Positions 36,067-37,809 of a stretch of DNA of 37,809 nucleotides are shown here, piece by piece. Numbering within the stretch: position 1 is the stretch's first letter; each line of letters opens with the position of its first letter. The notes below the pieces were generated by a model. The model worked only from the letters and a program-made list of their open reading frames with translations, searched no databases and had not been told where the DNA came from. This DNA comes from Paracoccaceae bacterium (GTDB lineage Bacteria; Pseudomonadota; Alphaproteobacteria; Rhodobacterales; Rhodobacteraceae), in contig JAQWKM010000011.1 in assembly GCA_029247845.1 (NCBI GenBank), forward strand, positions 1 through 37,809, in the 5' to 3' direction. The translations under genes were made by a program, and so were the position numbers.

Positions 36067-37209
36067 CTATCTCATGTGGTCTACGATTTCCAAATGTTGG
36101 GCTAGGTGAGAAATTTGACCCAGCCAGTCAGAGACTAAGTCAACATTATCCGGGGCCGCTGAGACACCTGGTGATAGCTTTTGCTTTAAAACGGCCTCAA
36201 TAGCAAACGACACAGGATAAGAAACAAGCCGCGCCATTGCTGTACCATGTTCATCCCCCCAAGCGTCCATGACATAGGTTTTATGCCAGACCGTTTGACC
36301 ATCTTTCTCTGCTTTTAACCCAACACACATGACGACGCGATCGGGTTCACCTTCGTCATAAGAGTTCTCTTTCCAGAACTGGTCTGACATCTCTATCAGC
36401 CGCACTTCTCCTTTTGACCCCGAAAGGGTTTTAATTTCTTCGAACACACCACTCCAAGCCTCTGTCCAGCCATTGAGCCGCAAAGTGCCGCGTACAAATT
36501 CTTTTACTTTCCAGTCGTCTGCAAAGTGGTATTGGTTTATAAAGGGCAAGGAGTCACGGTTTGGATACACTTCGAATTTTTCTGCTATAGGCAAGGGAGC
36601 ATTATAGCTGCTGATTGCATCCCAAGGCCGATTGACGTTGAATTCCTCAAAATTCCGGATCGATTTAGACGGTGAGCGTAGCGCCTTGAGCACTCCTAAC
36701 GGTGACCAGCTGAATTTGTACCGGAAAAGATTGGCGATTTTGGGAATACCGCCGCAATAGGATTTAAATGAAACGGCATTACCCGAGGTGTTTGCATCGG
36801 ATGCGCGATACTCTTCAACGAGTTTATGCGCCATTAAATGATCGATACCGGGGTCGAGCCCAACTTCGTTGACTAACATTACACCTGCTTGTTTGGCCTG
36901 AACGTCCAGCACCCGCATCTCAGGGGCGATATAAGACGAGCTTACAAAATTTGCGCCCTTTGAGATAGCCAGTTCCGCCAGCGGCACATGCCAGTCTCCG
37001 GGTAGCATTGAGACGACGACATCCCCAGCCTTTAAATCAGACCCAAGCAGGTCTTTGTCAAACGCGTGAAGGTTTTGCGTGAGGTCACCGACCGCTTGTT
37101 GGGCCTTTCCCAGAGTTCGGTTCCAGACGACAACGTCATGGCCCACTTCTATAAGTCTGCGCAATCCCGGAATTGCCGAGAGCCCTGTTCCACACCAATG
37201 AATGGTCAT
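36067..37209 (-). CDS. Saccharopine dehydrogenase-family protein (glutamate-forming, LYS9-like)
   Basis: A reductase of 380 residues. N-terminal Rossmann region (MTIHWCGTGLSAIPGLRRLI, VVVWNRTLGKAQ, DVVVSMLPGDWH), then the family blocks SSSYIAPEMRVLD, VNEVGLDPGIDHLMAHKL and the substrate-binding SYCGGIPKIANLFRYKFSWS. LDPGIDHL and SYCGGLP are typical of saccharopine dehydrogenases that release glutamate and aminoadipate semialdehyde. The pair with the next gene suggests lysine breakdown through saccharopine rather than fungal-type synthesis. Only one base separates the two genes. Confidence 0.88.
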   Translation of the reverse strand: MTIHWCGTGLSAIPGLRRLIEVGHDVVVWNRTLGKAQQAVGDLTQNLHAFDKDLLGSDLKAGDVVVSMLPGDWHVPLAELAISKGANFVSSSYIAPEMRVLDVQAKQAGVMLVNEVGLDPGIDHLMAHKLVEEYRASDANTSGNAVSFKSYCGGIPKIANLFRYKFSWSPLGVLKALRSPSKSIRNFEEFNVNRPWDAISSYNAPLPIAEKFEVYPNRDSLPFINQYHFADDWKVKEFVRGTLRLNGWTEAWSGVFEEIKTLSGSKGEVRLIEMSDQFWKENSYDEGEPDRVVMCVGLKAEKDGQTVWHKTYVMDAWGDEHGTAMARLVSYPVSFAIEAVLKQKLSPGVSAAPDNVDLVSDWLGQISHLAQHLEIVDHMR

Positions 37210-37210
37210 A

Positions 37211-37807
37211 TCACACCTCTACTATATTTTCATTGAACACGTCAGCGGCACGCTGCCAAACGCCCTGATCAAGTTTGTCTAGTTCTAACAGGCATGGCAA
37301 GAGCTGTGATGCAAAATCTATCGAGCTCTCCAATGGTAAGAGCGATGGGAGATTGTCAATTGCCATCACGTCGAGCGGTGGCGTTTTTGAAACGCGCTCT
37401 GCGGGGCTATCCCAACTGGTTGCTTCGCTATAAATTGGAATCGGGTTGTAATCGCTGTCAGGATCACAGGCGATGTCTCCTATTACGCATAATCTTCGCG
37501 GCGTCGCCACATTTTCTGGTGATACGAAAATTGGGGTTCCTGGCCGTGCCATAATACAATTGAAAAATACGTCGTGCTCTAAAATCTCCGGAAACGGACC
37601 GCCGTGTTTGGTCTCTGCCATGTCCCATTTTGTAATTTCTATACCAAGTGCGCTGCATAAATCTGACGCACCAGTGCCAACCCGGCCCAAAGCGCCAATC
37701 ACAATAGCCTTGGGTAGGGGGCGCTTTAACGCCACTAGATCTGTTGTAAGTGCTTTCAATAGTGCATTTTTATTTTTAAATGCTGAGATCGGACCACAGT
37801 ATTGGCC
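37211..37807 (-). CDS. Saccharopine dehydrogenase (lysine-forming, LYS1-like), 5' end cut by window
   Basis: The frame stays open from the stop at 37211 to the window edge (199 codons), so the apparent TTG start at 37759 is not the real one; upstream codons read GQYCGPISAFKNKNALLKAL, a family-like stretch. Then KAIVIGALGRVGTGASDLC (NAD-binding loop), ITKWDMAETKHGGPFPEI, DVFFNCIMARPGTPIFVS and LCVIGDIACDPDSDYNPIPI are strong LYS1-type saccharopine dehydrogenase blocks. About the C-terminal half of a protein of some 350 residues is present. It acts with the adjacent LYS9-like enzyme on lysine and 2-oxoglutarate via saccharopine. Confidence 0.88.
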   Translation of the reverse strand, partial: GQYCGPISAFKNKNALLKALTTDLVALKRPLPKAIVIGALGRVGTGASDLCSALGIEITKWDMAETKHGGPFPEILEHDVFFNCIMARPGTPIFVSPENVATPRRLCVIGDIACDPDSDYNPIPIYSEATSWDSPAERVSKTPPLDVMAIDNLPSLLPLESSIDFASQLLPCLLELDKLDQGVWQRAADVFNENIVEV

Positions 37808-37809
37808 AT

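Overview
The window looks like a chromosomal stretch of a Rhodobacteraceae (marine Roseobacter-type) alphaproteobacterium of moderate G+C. The evidence is the gene content: a MipZ division-site ATPase, an RpoE/ChrR singlet-oxygen pair facing a flavin oxidoreductase-DUF1365-MFS-SDR operon, a DUF2125 protein, an NDUFS4-type complex I subunit, a pca/pobA aromatic cluster and a saccharopine dehydrogenase pair. Genus-level placement is not possible from this sequence alone.

Layout. 1-642: the 3' end of a serine recombinase-like gene and a tRNA-Gln(UUG) on the minus strand. 643-1074: AT-rich intergenic DNA. 1075-7475: a family-5 (peptide/nickel/glutathione class) ABC importer with a Tat-exported binding protein, two permeases and a fused double ATPase, followed by a cysteine synthase-like PLP enzyme. 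7511-11815 (minus): a CocE/X-Pro peptidase-type hydrolase and uvrB. 12007-12318: NDUFS4-like subunit. 12458-16710: pcaC-pcaH-pcaG-BKACE-ThDP enzyme, an apparent protocatechuate operon, convergent with pobA (16717-17886, minus). 17946-18293: a decayed HpaI-type aldolase behind the pobA promoter. 18423-22457 (minus): mipZ, rmuC and mutL. 22641-24440: two more gene ruins (glutathione S-transferase, MscS tail) around a HI0933-type flavoprotein. 24675-26032 (minus): enoyl-CoA hydratase and SDR, overlapping. 26172-29982 (plus): DUF2125 protein, PmbA/TldE, and an inositol-phosphatase-family enzyme. 29968-31342 (minus): rpoE-chrR. 31393-35397 (plus): four-gene overlapping operon divergent from rpoE. 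35398-36066: a gene-poor gap with a truncated SH3-domain gene. 36067-end (minus): saccharopine dehydrogenase pair, the second cut by the window edge.

How the genes work together. PobA makes protocatechuate from 4-hydroxybenzoate, PcaHG opens the ring, and PcaC acts on carboxymuconolactone. The BKACE enzyme in the same operon could consume beta-ketoadipate directly; pcaB, pcaD, pcaI, pcaJ, pcaF and a regulator are not in the window. RpoE-ChrR and the divergent operon form a likely photo-oxidative stress/membrane-lipid module, with back-to-back promoter-like elements between them. A second theme is gene decay: at least four intergenic stretches that look empty contain recognisable, frameshifted or truncated gene remnants.
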